Part shown: piece after piece, positions 1 to 8,868 of the stretch
Numbering within the stretch: position 1 is the first letter of the stretch
How the letters are laid out: each line of letters begins with the position of its first letter
NCBI RefSeq assembly: GCF_001636405.1
Contig: NZ_KV440950.1
Coordinates: 2,875,712-2,939,711 of the forward strand
Length of the DNA stretch: 64,000 nt
DNA from: Peribacillus frigoritolerans
GTDB lineage: Bacteria; Bacillota; Bacilli; Bacillales; DSM-1321
Reading direction: 5' to 3'
Made by a program: the position numbers and the translations under genes
The notes under the pieces: generated by a model
The model's input: only the letters and a program-made list of their open reading frames with translations
Told to the model about the DNA's origin: nothing
Database searches by the model: none

Positions 1-651
1 AAATCTTATGTAGCGGCAACATCGGAAGGGAAATTGAAATTCACCTTCTATTTAAAACAAAAAACGGTTTTATTTACAGCTCTAGCCTTTTTTTCTTACA
101 ACTACATTCTCTTCTTTTTCTTAACTTGGTTCCCAAGCTATTTGGTGGATGCACGCGGGCTAAGTGTAGAAAATATGAGTATCATTACAGTGATTCCTTG
201 GATTTTTGGATTCATCGGACTAGCTTTGGGTGGATTCGTGTCGGATTTCTTCTATAAAAAATTCGCACAAAAAGGTGTTTTATTCTCACGTAAGTTAGTG
301 CTAGTAACATGTTTGTTCTTATCGGCGTTATGTATCGGTTTTGCTGGACTTGTATCCACAACAGTCAGTGCAGTAACGCTTGTCGCACTTTCCGTCTTCT
401 TCCTATATTTGACTGGTGCCATTTACTGGGCAATCGTCAACGATGTCGTCGACCCTGGTAATGTTGGTTCTGTTGGAGGGTTTATGCATTTCTTGGCAAA
501 TACAGCAGGAATCATCGGACCGACGTTAACAGGATACATTGTCGATACCTCAGGCACATACACAGTTGCATTCTTGCTTGCAGGTGGATTGGCAGTTGTT
601 GCCTCGCTAGCGGTCATCCGTTTTGTACGACCGATAGTAAAGCCTGCGTAA
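1..651 (+). CDS. MFS transporter, ACS (sugar-acid symporter) type, C-terminal part
   Basis: The frame is open from base 1, so only the last 216 residues are present and the start lies outside the window. The protein is a run of hydrophobic helices separated by short charged loops (for example SDFFYKKFAQK). A late segment reading NVGSVGGFMHFLANTAGIIG is typical of the anion:cation symporter branch of the major facilitator superfamily, which includes ExuT, GudP and LgoT. With UxaA, a zinc dehydrogenase and UxaB just downstream, uptake of a hexonate or hexuronate such as L-galactonate is the natural inference. The exact substrate cannot be read from sequence. A strong terminator follows at once, so it is transcribed apart from the divergent catabolic genes. 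Confidence 0.85.
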   Translation, partial: KSYVAATSEGKLKFTFYLKQKTVLFTALAFFSYNYILFFFLTWFPSYLVDARGLSVENMSIITVIPWIFGFIGLALGGFVSDFFYKKFAQKGVLFSRKLVLVTCLFLSALCIGFAGLVSTTVSAVTLVALSVFFLYLTGAIYWAIVNDVVDPGNVGSVGGFMHFLANTAGIIGPTLTGYIVDTSGTYTVAFLLAGGLAVVASLAVIRFVRPIVKPA

Positions 652-663
652 TAGATTGTTAGA

Positions 664-701
664 ATGGAAGTGTCTCCCAAAGGGAAGACACTTCCATTTT
701 T
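664..701 (+). terminator. Rho-independent terminator of the MFS gene
   Basis: Twelve-base arms ATGGAAGTGTCT / AGACACTTCCAT, extended by CCC/GGG toward the loop, are followed by five T. It sits 13 bases after the stop codon. Confidence 0.85.
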
Positions 702-719
702 CATTTGTATTAGGCAAGC

Positions 720-1589
720 CTAGCGAATCCTATTTTCTTTTCGAAATGTAGCCGGTGTCTTTTCATTGTACTTCTTAAAGGTACGATAAAATTGCGGCAT
801 GCTTTCAAAACCACACATTTCGGCAATATGGGCAATGGTGTGATTCGTTTCCAGTAAAAGTTCCTTTGCCTTGATGATCCTTTTCGTGTTTAGATACACG
901 ACTAACCCAATTCCAGTCGTTTCCTTAAAAACCCTGCTAAAATGAGCGGGACTGACCAATGCTTTTTGTGCAAGTATCGTCAGCGTCAATGGTTCATCCA
1001 TATGTTCATTAATATAGATTAAAATATCTTTCATCCATTCTGAACTATAGCTCTTGCCCTCGGATAATTCTTGTTTGCCATTTATCCGGATACGGTATAA
1101 ATCAAGTATGATCTGATGAACGGTCAGCAAACAAGCATGCCTCGAGCCCATCGATCGGCTATTCGTTTCTTGCAGGATGAGTTCTAGCTGTTCTTCCAAC
1201 TTTTCTTGTTCCTTCTGCGGCAATGATATTTTGTAATTCTTACTCTTTTTTGTCAGATCAAACAAGTGTAAATATGAAAAAGAATCATCAACCACATCTT
1301 TATATATTAATGTGGGACTGAAAAAGATAATGGTGGAGGTGACAGGGTCGTCCTTATTCGGTAAAGCCCTATGAATGGTATTGTTTGGGATCAGGAATAC
1401 ATCCCCTTGCTGCATATCATAAAACACATCACCGATAAAAAAGGTCCCTTTACCGTTATAAACATAAACAATTTCATAATGGTCATGCATATGATCGGAC
1501 AATTCATTCTGGGGACTTTTCGTATCTTGATAGACAAAAGAAAATGGGAAGAGTAAATCATGATTTAATGCATTATGGATTTTTTTCAT
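720..1589 (-). CDS. AraC-family transcriptional regulator
   Basis: 289 residues. The N-terminal third is a cupin-like sugar-binding domain (HMHDHYEIVYVYNGKGTFF, then QQGDVFLIPNNTIHR). The C-terminal ~95 residues hold the paired helix-turn-helix of AraC proteins, ending in the family signature around GFESMPQFYRTFKKY. It is transcribed away from the uxaA-type operon, with about 200 bp between the starts, the usual arrangement for a local substrate-responsive activator. The ATG has a GGAG-type site (reverse complement of ctcctg). It probably senses a sugar acid or breakdown product and controls the neighbouring operon and perhaps the transporter. That role is inferred from position. Confidence 0.85.
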   Translation of the reverse strand: MKKIHNALNHDLLFPFSFVYQDTKSPQNELSDHMHDHYEIVYVYNGKGTFFIGDVFYDMQQGDVFLIPNNTIHRALPNKDDPVTSTIIFFSPTLIYKDVVDDSFSYLHLFDLTKKSKNYKISLPQKEQEKLEEQLELILQETNSRSMGSRHACLLTVHQIILDLYRIRINGKQELSEGKSYSSEWMKDILIYINEHMDEPLTLTILAQKALVSPAHFSRVFKETTGIGLVVYLNTKRIIKAKELLLETNHTIAHIAEMCGFESMPQFYRTFKKYNEKTPATFRKENRIR

Positions 1590-1718
1590 TTGTTCATCTC
1601 CTGAAAGTATAATACAACAATAATGAGTATATTTATAGCAAAATACGCAATTAATATTTCAAATATTGATGTTAAAATTAATAGAGGATTTGAAAATTAA
1701 AAAAATTCAAGGGAAAAA

Positions 1719-1732
1719 TGAAAGGGCTTTCG
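1719..1732. promoter_or_regulatory. Candidate catabolite-responsive element (cre)
   Basis: TGAAAGGGCTTTCG is a near-palindrome and differs from the CcpA consensus TGNAARCGNWWWCA at two positions. It lies 56 bases before the uxaA ATG, where CcpA repression of sugar-acid genes is common in Bacillus. The match is imperfect, so this is only a candidate. Confidence 0.35.
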
Positions 1733-1787
1733 GAATGGATTGGCGTTACCTTTAGAACTTCTTCACTCATGATAAGGAGGGAACAAA

Positions 1788-3293
1788 ATGAATAAATTTG
1801 TTCAATTGCATTCAAACGATGATGTTGTTATTTCCTTGGAGGGGATTCAGAAAGGACAGAGCCTCCAGATTCAAACAAAAGATAGGGGAATGATCCATAT
1901 CAAGGCACGTGATGACATTCCAAAAGGGCATAAATTGTTAGTGAATCCGGTTAAGCGAGGGGAGGACGTAATCAAATTTGGCTATTCGATTGGAAAAGCT
2001 AGGGAAGATCTCTCCATTGGCGATTGGATTCACACCCACAATCTGACATCCGGTTTGCATGGTATATTGGATTATTCCTATCAACCTAGCCTTCAAGATA
2101 CAAATGAGCCAAGTCAAAATCATACCTTCCAAGGATATATCCGTGAAAATGCGGAAGTGGGTATCCGGAATGAAATCTGGATCATCAACACAGTTGGCTG
2201 TATCAATAAAACATGTGAACTTCTCGCTAAAATGGGAAATGAGCAGTTTAAAGATCGACAAATTGATGGGGTTCATCACTTTTCCCACCCCTACGGTTGT
2301 TCTCAATTGGGAGATGATTTGACCCATACACAGAAACTATTGGCAGCCTTGGTTCAACATCCAAATGCAGCAGGGGTTTTAGTAGTTGGATTAGGATGTG
2401 AGAACAATCAAATCGAAGCATTTAAAGAAGTCATAGGCGAATTTCCTCCAAGTCGGGTTAAATTTTTAAAAGCCCAGGAGGTTCAAGATGAATTGGAGAG
2501 CGGCTTACGCTTAATGGGTGAACTAGTGGAATATGCGGAAGGGTTCATACGCCAGACCGTACCAGTTTCAAAGTTGAAAATAGGCTTGAAGTGCGGGGGT
2601 TCAGATGGTTTTTCAGGCATTACCGCTAATCCATTGGTTGGTGCGGTTTCCGACTTAATAGTGGAAAATGGCGGGACCACGATATTGACAGAGGTTCCTG
2701 AGATGTTTGGAGCGGAAACGATTTTGATGAACAGGGCAAGGGATGAAGAAACCTTTAAGAAAATCGTTGGCCTTATTAATGATTTCAAACAGTATTTCAT
2801 TCGCCATGATCAAGAAATTTATGAAAACCCTTCACCTGGAAACAAGGAAGGCGGTATAAGTACACTGGAGGAAAAATCACTTGGATGCACGCAAAAAGGG
2901 GGCCATGCCACTGTAGTGGATGTAAGCCCATATGGAGAACGAGTGGTGAAGCATGGTTTGAATTTGATCAATTCCCCTGGAAATGATCTGATTTCGGTGA
3001 CGGCTTTGGCAGCAGCCGGCGCACATATCGTCCTATTCACTACGGGAAGAGGAACACCATTCGGCGGACCGGTGCCAACTGTAAAAATAGCTACGAATTC
3101 AGAATTAGCCAATCGTAAAAAGCACTGGATTGATTATAATGCCGGACGGTTGATAGAAGGTCAAAAGATCGATGAATTAAAGGACGAGTTATTCGATTAC
3201 ATTCTTGAGCTTTCATCCGGTAAAAAGAAAACGAATAATGAAAAATTCGGATATAGGGAGATAAGCATCTTTAAAGAAGGTGTCATTCTCTAA
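1788..3293 (+). CDS. uxaA: Altronate dehydratase (UxaA family)
   Basis: 501 residues, the normal length for the fused SAF plus catalytic-domain dehydratase. Residues ~1-100 form the SAF domain (DDVVISLEGIQKGQ... KGHKLLV... IGKAREDLSIGDWIHTHNL). From ~115 the catalytic domain begins (GYIRENAEVGIRNEIWIINT) with conserved stretches FSHPYGCSQLGDD and LKCGGSDGFSGITANPLVG, and a late Cys/His region (LGCTQKGGH). The family dehydrates D-altronate to 2-keto-3-deoxygluconate using a metal ion. ATG is preceded by AAGGAGGG at good spacing. It is the first gene of a tight three-gene run with the zinc dehydrogenase and tagaturonate reductase. The related galactarate dehydratase activity cannot be excluded, but the UxaB neighbour favours altronate. 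Confidence 0.88.
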   Translation: MNKFVQLHSNDDVVISLEGIQKGQSLQIQTKDRGMIHIKARDDIPKGHKLLVNPVKRGEDVIKFGYSIGKAREDLSIGDWIHTHNLTSGLHGILDYSYQPSLQDTNEPSQNHTFQGYIRENAEVGIRNEIWIINTVGCINKTCELLAKMGNEQFKDRQIDGVHHFSHPYGCSQLGDDLTHTQKLLAALVQHPNAAGVLVVGLGCENNQIEAFKEVIGEFPPSRVKFLKAQEVQDELESGLRLMGELVEYAEGFIRQTVPVSKLKIGLKCGGSDGFSGITANPLVGAVSDLIVENGGTTILTEVPEMFGAETILMNRARDEETFKKIVGLINDFKQYFIRHDQEIYENPSPGNKEGGISTLEEKSLGCTQKGGHATVVDVSPYGERVVKHGLNLINSPGNDLISVTALAAAGAHIVLFTTGRGTPFGGPVPTVKIATNSELANRKKHWIDYNAGRLIEGQKIDELKDELFDYILELSSGKKKTNNEKFGYREISIFKEGVIL

Positions 3294-3337
3294 TAGTACA
3301 AGGTTTCTATTAAGCTATAAAAAAGGAGTGTTATTCA

Positions 3338-4351
3338 GTGAAAAGTATTGTTTGTGAACAACCTTTTGAATTTAAGATGATCGAATCGGAAAAACCCGTA
3401 CCTAACTCAGGGGAAGCTTTGATTCGTGTGCGGCGTATAGGTATATGCGGTACGGATATCCATGCCTATGGAGGTAATCAGCCCTTTTTTAGCTATCCTC
3501 GAATACTTGGCCATGAATTATCCGGTTTAATTGAGTCCATACCGGAAAATGAATCAGGGCTTAGTGTCGGGGATCAGGTATCGATCATCCCCTATATGGA
3601 ATGTGGAAAATGCCTGGCTTGCAGAAGTGGAAAAACGAACTGCTGTACGGATATGAAAGTGTTGGGTGTACATGCTGAAGGCGGCATGAGTGAGTGGATT
3701 ACGGTTCCTTTTAAACATTTGGTGAAAACAGCAGGTCTCACACTTGATCAATCCGCAATGATAGAGCCTTTAAGTATCGGGGCTCACGCAGTCAGGCGCG
3801 CCGCTATTCATAAAGGGGAATTTGCACTAGTAATTGGTGCTGGTCCCATTGGTTTGGGAGTCATGGCATTCGCTAAAGAACAGGGTGCGAAGGTGATCGC
3901 AATGGATGTAAATGATGAACGCCTTGCGTTTGCTGGCAAATGGGCAAATGCCGATTATACTTTGAACGTTATGGAGAATCCAATGGAGAAATTGGCCCAA
4001 TTGACGAATGGAGATATGCCAAGCGTGGTATTTGATGCTACAGGTAATGCTAAGTCTATGATGGAGTCATTTAAATATCCTGCTCACGGGGGAAGATTGA
4101 TTTATGTAGGTTTAGTTAAAGCGGATATTACCTTCAATGATCCTGAATTCCACAGTAAAGAGCTTACATTGATGGGAAGCCGTAATGCAACAAAGGAAGA
4201 CTTTGATTATGTCGTGAATACGCTGAAGAATGACAAGCTGGATATGAGCCAGTATATTACACACCGCACACATATGGATGAAATGATCAATCAATTTGAA
4301 GGGTGGTTAACTCCTGAAGCTAAAGTGATCAAGGCGATTGTCGAAATATAA
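3338..4351 (+). CDS. Zinc-dependent alcohol dehydrogenase, LgoD/RspB-like
   Basis: 337 residues of the medium-chain dehydrogenase family. Catalytic zinc ligands are visible as Cys37 (GICGTD), His59 and Glu60 (GHE). Structural zinc ligands are Cys89, Cys92, Cys95 and Cys103. The NAD-binding Rossmann motif is VIGAGPIGLGV near residue 165. GTG start with AAAAGGAG eight bases upstream. Between altronate dehydratase and tagaturonate reductase, the best-fitting role is oxidation of L-galactonate to D-tagaturonate, as for E. coli LgoD (YjjN). With UxaB and UxaA that would make a complete route to 2-keto-3-deoxygluconate. L-gulonate or another hexonate is possible. Confidence 0.8.
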   Translation: MKSIVCEQPFEFKMIESEKPVPNSGEALIRVRRIGICGTDIHAYGGNQPFFSYPRILGHELSGLIESIPENESGLSVGDQVSIIPYMECGKCLACRSGKTNCCTDMKVLGVHAEGGMSEWITVPFKHLVKTAGLTLDQSAMIEPLSIGAHAVRRAAIHKGEFALVIGAGPIGLGVMAFAKEQGAKVIAMDVNDERLAFAGKWANADYTLNVMENPMEKLAQLTNGDMPSVVFDATGNAKSMMESFKYPAHGGRLIYVGLVKADITFNDPEFHSKELTLMGSRNATKEDFDYVVNTLKNDKLDMSQYITHRTHMDEMINQFEGWLTPEAKVIKAIVEI

Positions 4352-4418
4352 GCATTAGGTAGGCTGTTAGTCGCACTCTGAATTGGATATTTCAATTAAG
4401 AAAGGAGTTCTTTTATCA

Positions 4419-5906
4419 TTGAACATAAATAGAAGTCAACTAAAGCGTTTGAGTAAAGATACAAAAGCTGTCCAATCCTCACATAAGATGGATTTCCCCA
4501 TAAAAGTATTGCAGATTGGTGAGGGGAATTTTCTTCGGGGCTTCTTTGATTGGATGATTCATGAGTGTAATAAACAAGGTCATTTCAAGGGAAGCATTGC
4601 AGTTACCCAGCCTCGGCCCGCCGGTAAAGGGAAAATAGAAGAAGTGAAGCGGCAAGATGGACTGTATACATTAATGTTACGTGGTTTTCACCAAGGGAAG
4701 AAAGTGGAAAGTACAGAGATCATTTCCGTTTTTTCGAAGGCAATTGATCCATATGAAGAATGGATGGAATTTTTAGCACTATCAAAAAATCCTGAATTGG
4801 AATTTGTAGTTTCCAACACGACTGAAGCAGGAATCAAATATCAGCCGATACCTTTGGAAGAAGGAAAGCCGATGGAATCTTTTCCAGGAAAACTGACTGC
4901 TTTTTTGTATCATCGTTATCTGCATTTCAATGGAGATGCGAAAAAAGGATTGACCATGCTTCCATGTGAGCTTTTAGAGAGAAATGGTGATTTCTTGAAG
5001 CAATGTGTTCTTAAGCATGGCAGGGATTGGGGTTTACCCAAGTCATTCATGGAGTGGGTGGACCGGGACAACCTATTCCTAAACTCGCTTGTAGACCGTA
5101 TCGTTACAGGATTTCCAGCCAATGAGTCGGACACCCTATTTGCTGAATGGGGATACAAGGATACTCTGCTAAATACAGCAGAACCCTACCATTTATGGGC
5201 TATTGAAGGTGACCCTTGTATCGAGCAACGTCTTCCTTTACAACAATCCGGATTGAATGTGCATTGGGTAAAAGATTTAACACCTTATCAAATGAGGAAG
5301 GTAAGGATACTTAATGGTTCACATACCTTGTTGGCTCCTTTAGGCATTTTATCTGGATTGGAAGAAGTAAAACAGGCAATCGATCATCCTGAATTCAACC
5401 AATTTCTTAGCAATGCCATCGAAAAGGAAATAATTCCTTCATTACCTTTTGATCAAAATGAGATGATGCAATATGGGGAAAGTGTTCTTGAGCGATTTAA
5501 GAATCCTTTTGTACATCACCTCCTGGCCGATATCTCGCTGAACAGCATTTCGAAGTTCAAGGCTCGTCTCCTTCCTACCTTAGAGGAATATCATGAGGCG
5601 AAAGGCACGCTGCCCGACTGTATCGTAAGAGGTTTTTCGGGCCTGATCCGATTTTATAGGGTTAATGAAATGAAGGGGAGTTATATTGGTAAAAGCTTTG
5701 CGGGTAAAGACTATGTCGTTAAAGATGATATAAAGACAATTGAATTTTTCCAGGAACAATGGCTTCGTTATGATAAGGGGGAAGTCCCGCTTAGACAATT
5801 GATAGAGGCAACCTTAAATAATCAATATCTATGGGGGAAGGATTTGAGCGGTATCCCTAACCTTGGAAACGAATTATGCCAATATCTAGAAGGGATGATT
5901 GACTGA
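4419..5906 (+). CDS. uxaB: Tagaturonate reductase (altronate oxidoreductase), UxaB
   Basis: 495 residues from the TTG at 4419, which has AAAGGAG 11 bases upstream; an in-frame TTG at 4383 lacks a ribosome site, so I reject it. The protein belongs to the polyol/mannitol dehydrogenase family. Its N-terminal NAD-binding segment reads VLQIGEGNFLRGFFDWMI, and the central catalytic segment RKVRILNGSHTLLAPLG carries the conserved Asn and His. UxaB interconverts D-tagaturonate and D-altronate with NADH. It ends the operon; no clear terminator follows before the riboswitch. Fructuronate reductase (UxuB) is the alternative, but the length and UxaA partner favour UxaB. Confidence 0.87.
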   Translation: MNINRSQLKRLSKDTKAVQSSHKMDFPIKVLQIGEGNFLRGFFDWMIHECNKQGHFKGSIAVTQPRPAGKGKIEEVKRQDGLYTLMLRGFHQGKKVESTEIISVFSKAIDPYEEWMEFLALSKNPELEFVVSNTTEAGIKYQPIPLEEGKPMESFPGKLTAFLYHRYLHFNGDAKKGLTMLPCELLERNGDFLKQCVLKHGRDWGLPKSFMEWVDRDNLFLNSLVDRIVTGFPANESDTLFAEWGYKDTLLNTAEPYHLWAIEGDPCIEQRLPLQQSGLNVHWVKDLTPYQMRKVRILNGSHTLLAPLGILSGLEEVKQAIDHPEFNQFLSNAIEKEIIPSLPFDQNEMMQYGESVLERFKNPFVHHLLADISLNSISKFKARLLPTLEEYHEAKGTLPDCIVRGFSGLIRFYRVNEMKGSYIGKSFAGKDYVVKDDIKTIEFFQEQWLRYDKGEVPLRQLIEATLNNQYLWGKDLSGIPNLGNELCQYLEGMID

Positions 5907-6069
5907 AATTAGTCTTTGAAAGGATTTAGCAAGATTAATTTTATGAATATTCTCCCTATCTCTTATTTTTTTCTTTCTTTTATTTGTATTTTTGGTATAC
6001 TGGATTAGTGATATTTTTTCTTATTAGTTTCCTAATGGAAAGATATTAAAAGAATTACATATTCTTTTA

Positions 6070-6181
6070 TTCCCGTGAAGGGGAGTAGCGTCAGGGATAA
6101 CCTGAAATAAAGTCGTCATTACGTGGGAACCCCACCGGCTTTATTGGCCTAATTCATTTAGTGCTTAGCGAGACCTTTGCC
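6070..6181 (+). promoter_or_regulatory. yybP-ykoY manganese riboswitch
   Basis: The leader has the hallmark pieces of the yybP-ykoY family: GAAGGGGAGTAGC near the 5' end, and TTAGCGAGACCTTTGCC near the 3' end, with a stem-rich middle (cagggataacctg; aagtcgtc...accggctttat). The 3' strand of the closing helix (acctttgcc) is also the left arm of the terminator that follows. Ligand-stabilised aptamer and terminator are therefore mutually exclusive, the layout of an ON switch. The family binds Mn2+ and controls Mn exporters, matching the TerC-family gene downstream. Confidence 0.88.
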
Positions 6182-6208
6182 ATTTATGGCAGAGGTCTCT
6201 TTATTTTT
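6170..6208 (+). terminator. Riboswitch-controlled terminator
   Basis: GAGACCTTTGCC and GGCAGAGGTCTC form a 12-bp stem with one G-U pair around ATTTAT, followed by TTTATTTTT. It shares its left arm with the aptamer and ends just before the ribosome site of the TerC gene. Confidence 0.88.
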
Positions 6209-6228
6209 GTAAAAAGGAGGAATTTGTG

Positions 6229-6933
6229 TTGGATTTTTTATCAGGTGAATTCATTTCAGGACTTTTAGCGATCATTATGATAGATTTGGTTCTAGCCGGT
6301 GATAATGCGATCCTTATTGGATTGGCTGCAAGAAAGCTTCCAAAAGAACAGCAAAAAAAGGTGATAATATGGGGAGCGGTCGGGGCAATAGTGATAAGGA
6401 TCATTGCAACGCTGCTAGTTGTTTGGCTATTAGAGGTGCCAGGACTGCATTTAATAGGGGGATTACTTCTTGTATGGATTGCTTATAAGCTCCTTATCGA
6501 TGAAGAAGAACATGATGTGAAGCCTGCAGACTCGATGTGGGCTGCCATAAAAACTATCATTATTGCAGATGCATTGATGGGATTGGACAATGTCCTAGCT
6601 GTTGCTGGTGCTTCTCATGGTAACTTCACTTTAGTGGTAATCGGTTTACTTGTATCAATTCCAGTAGTGATGTATGGAAGCACTTTGATCCTGAAACTGA
6701 TCGAACGCTTCCCATTCATCATAATAATTGGTGCGGGAATACTAGGTTGGACAGCTGCTAAAATGATTGTAGCTGAACCTTTCATGCACGACTACTTTGC
6801 AAATCCATTCATTAAATATGGATTTGAAGCGATAGTGGTGATTGGAATCCTGTTTGCCGGGATTTCAAGACAGAAAAATATCGAAAAAGAAAAAGCAAAC
6901 AGAGAAAAAATGCAAATCGAACGTAATGGATAA
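6229..6933 (+). CDS. ykoY: TerC-family membrane protein, YkoY/MeeY-like Mn2+ exporter
   Basis: About 234 residues with six or more hydrophobic helices and the two TerC signatures DLVLAGDNAILIGLA (residues ~18-32) and DALMGLDNVLAVAG. The TTG at 6229 is eight bases after AAAAAGGAGG; a GTG at 6226 would also be in frame. Bacillus TerC proteins behind yybP-ykoY riboswitches export Mn2+, including delivery to metal-requiring exoenzymes, and the riboswitch here supports that role. The C-terminus is a charged tail (KNIEKEKANREKMQIERNG). Tellurite resistance, the historical name, is probably not its main job. Confidence 0.87.
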   Translation: MDFLSGEFISGLLAIIMIDLVLAGDNAILIGLAARKLPKEQQKKVIIWGAVGAIVIRIIATLLVVWLLEVPGLHLIGGLLLVWIAYKLLIDEEEHDVKPADSMWAAIKTIIIADALMGLDNVLAVAGASHGNFTLVVIGLLVSIPVVMYGSTLILKLIERFPFIIIIGAGILGWTAAKMIVAEPFMHDYFANPFIKYGFEAIVVIGILFAGISRQKNIEKEKANREKMQIERNG

Positions 6934-6942
6934 TCGATACAA

Positions 6943-6975
6943 AGAGACCTTTCGGATGAAAGGTCTCTTCTTTTT
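6943..6975 (+). terminator. Terminator of the TerC gene
   Basis: AGAGACCTTTC / GAAAGGTCTCT around GGAT, then TCTTTTT. Ten bases after the stop codon. Confidence 0.85.
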
Positions 6976-7001
6976 GTCTATGCCATATAAGTCAAAACAA
7001 G

Positions 7002-7042
7002 AAAAAGGATGTACCAAAGTCCGTACTTTGGTACATCTTTTT
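7002..7042. terminator. Bidirectional terminator between ykoY-like and aldehyde dehydrogenase genes
   Basis: Perfect 13-bp arms GATGTACCAAAGT / ACTTTGGTACATC with a four-base loop. A run of A precedes and a run of T follows, so it can act on both strands and probably ends the aldehyde dehydrogenase transcript. Confidence 0.8.
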
Positions 7043-7121
7043 GCGAATTAGCAAACGATAACATGCATTTCAATAACGGTATTTTAGCTAAATGATCATA
7101 TGGAGCGTTCACTCTGTTATT

Positions 7122-8603
7122 TTAGTTTAAGTTAATCCAGACACTTTTGACTTCCGTATAATTATCCAAAGCATAACTGCCCATTTCCCGACCGATTCCA
7201 CTTTGTTTATAACCGCCAAATGGAGAAGCTGCATCAAATGCGTTATAGCAGTTTACCCAAACTGTACCTGCTTTTAATTCATTAGCCACATAATGGGCTT
7301 TTTTTACATCCTGTGTCCATAAACCTGCAGCCAATCCATATTCTGAGTTATTTGCACGGTTTATCACATCATCCAAATCGTCAAAAGGCATCGCAGCTAC
7401 AACAGGACCGAAGATTTCCTCTTTAGCTATTGTCATTTCGTCTTCAACGCCTGCAAATATTGTAGGCGTTACAAAATAACCCTCTCCTTGTCCGTAATTA
7501 CCCCCGGTAACCACTTCAGCTCCTTCAGACTTTCCTTTTTCAATATAACCGCCGACTCTTTCCATTTGTTCACTGGATACCAAAGGCCCTATCTGGGTAG
7601 ATGGATCAAGACCGGCCCCTTGTTTAATATTTTTTGCATGGGACACTAAGTCAGCTACCACGTTATCATAGGATTTCTTTTGAATGTACAGGCGGGAACC
7701 GGCACAGCAAACTTGTCCTTGATTAAACATGATGCCCATTAAAGCTCCAGGAATGGCTTTACTCATATCTGCATCCGGTAAAATGATATTAGGTGATTTC
7801 CCGCCTAATTCCAACGAGATTTTTTTTACGGTTGCCGAAGCTTGGCGCATGATCATTTTCCCTACTGAGGTTGAACCGGTAAAGGCAATTTTATCGACAT
7901 CAGGATGATCTACAAGCGGTGACCCTGCTGTTTCACCAAATCCTGGTATGACATTGAGAACGCCAGGAGGAAAACCTGCTTCAAGCGCCAATTGTCCTAA
8001 ATATAAGGCTGAAAGCGGCGTTTGCTCCGCTGGTTTTAAAACGATCGTACATCCGGTAGCAAGGGCCGCGCCTAATTTCCATGCGGCCATAAGTAGAGGA
8101 AAATTCCAAGGGATGATCTGTCCTACCACTCCAACCGCTTCATGACGGGTATAATTGAAGTAATTCCCAGCAACAGGTATTGTTTGTCCTACTATCTTAG
8201 TGGTCCATCCCGCATAATAACGGAAGTGATCGATTGCAAGGGGGACATCGGCATTAGTGGTTTCGCCAATTGGCTTGCCATTATCCAGGGTATCCAATTG
8301 TGCTAACGCCTCTTTATGTTCCTCCATGAGGTCCGCTAATTTATAAATGAGACGACTGCGTTCCGATGCACTCATTTTTTTCCAAGGACCTTTGTCGAAC
8401 GCCGTACGTGCTGCTTTGACTGCTTTATCTACATCTTCCGGACCCGCTTCACTCACAACCGCTAAAACCTTGCCGTTTGAAGGATCGAGAGTCTCAAAGG
8501 TTTTTCCTGAAGCAGCTTCCACCAATTCCCCATTTATCAAAAGTTTTTTGGTGCCCTTCAAGAATTCTTGCACACGTGGATTGAGTTTAATAGTTTGTTC
8601 CAT
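7122..8603 (-). CDS. dhaS: NAD-dependent aldehyde dehydrogenase (DhaS-like)
   Basis: 493 residues, the standard ALDH length. The catalytic Glu lies in LELGGKSPN and the catalytic Cys in NQGQVCCAGSRLY; the NAD motif FTGSTSVG and the C-terminal ASPFGGYKQSGIGREMG are intact. It oxidises aldehydes to acids in the cytosol. The ATG follows AAAAGGGG. Its 5' region carries a -24/-12 promoter and paired upstream palindromes next to a divergent sigma-54 activator, so expression is most likely induced through SigL. Substrate is unknown; short-chain or amino-acid-derived aldehydes are plausible. Confidence 0.87.
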   Translation of the reverse strand: MEQTIKLNPRVQEFLKGTKKLLINGELVEAASGKTFETLDPSNGKVLAVVSEAGPEDVDKAVKAARTAFDKGPWKKMSASERSRLIYKLADLMEEHKEALAQLDTLDNGKPIGETTNADVPLAIDHFRYYAGWTTKIVGQTIPVAGNYFNYTRHEAVGVVGQIIPWNFPLLMAAWKLGAALATGCTIVLKPAEQTPLSALYLGQLALEAGFPPGVLNVIPGFGETAGSPLVDHPDVDKIAFTGSTSVGKMIMRQASATVKKISLELGGKSPNIILPDADMSKAIPGALMGIMFNQGQVCCAGSRLYIQKKSYDNVVADLVSHAKNIKQGAGLDPSTQIGPLVSSEQMERVGGYIEKGKSEGAEVVTGGNYGQGEGYFVTPTIFAGVEDEMTIAKEEIFGPVVAAMPFDDLDDVINRANNSEYGLAAGLWTQDVKKAHYVANELKAGTVWVNCYNAFDAASPFGGYKQSGIGREMGSYALDNYTEVKSVWINLN

Positions 8604-8791
8604 GTATAATACCCCTTTTCAATTGGATTATATTGTTCGATATCTGTTTGGACAATGGCCCTAAGTAAAAGGATCAGGTATACTATTATGTTTTTTATCG
8701 AATTCCCTTTGGCAGACTTGCAGCGATTCTGACTATCTTGATTTCTTTCCCCCCTTTATCTAAAAGGAATCAATATCTTGACATGTAATTA

Positions 8792-8807
8792 TGCAAGACT
8801 GATGCCA
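8792..8807 (-). promoter_or_regulatory. Sigma-54 (SigL) -24/-12 promoter of the aldehyde dehydrogenase gene
   Basis: Read on the minus strand, TGGCATCAGTCTTGCA fits TGGCAY-N5-TTGCW exactly, with the required GG and GC spacing. It points toward the aldehyde dehydrogenase and would start transcription around 8780, giving a leader of roughly 175 bases. A sigma-54 activator gene is divergent. Confidence 0.8.
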
Positions 8808-8868
8808 TAACAAAAAACCTATGAAATCAGTTAAGAAGGTGGTGGAGGGGAAAAGGAAGGTGCCTTAC

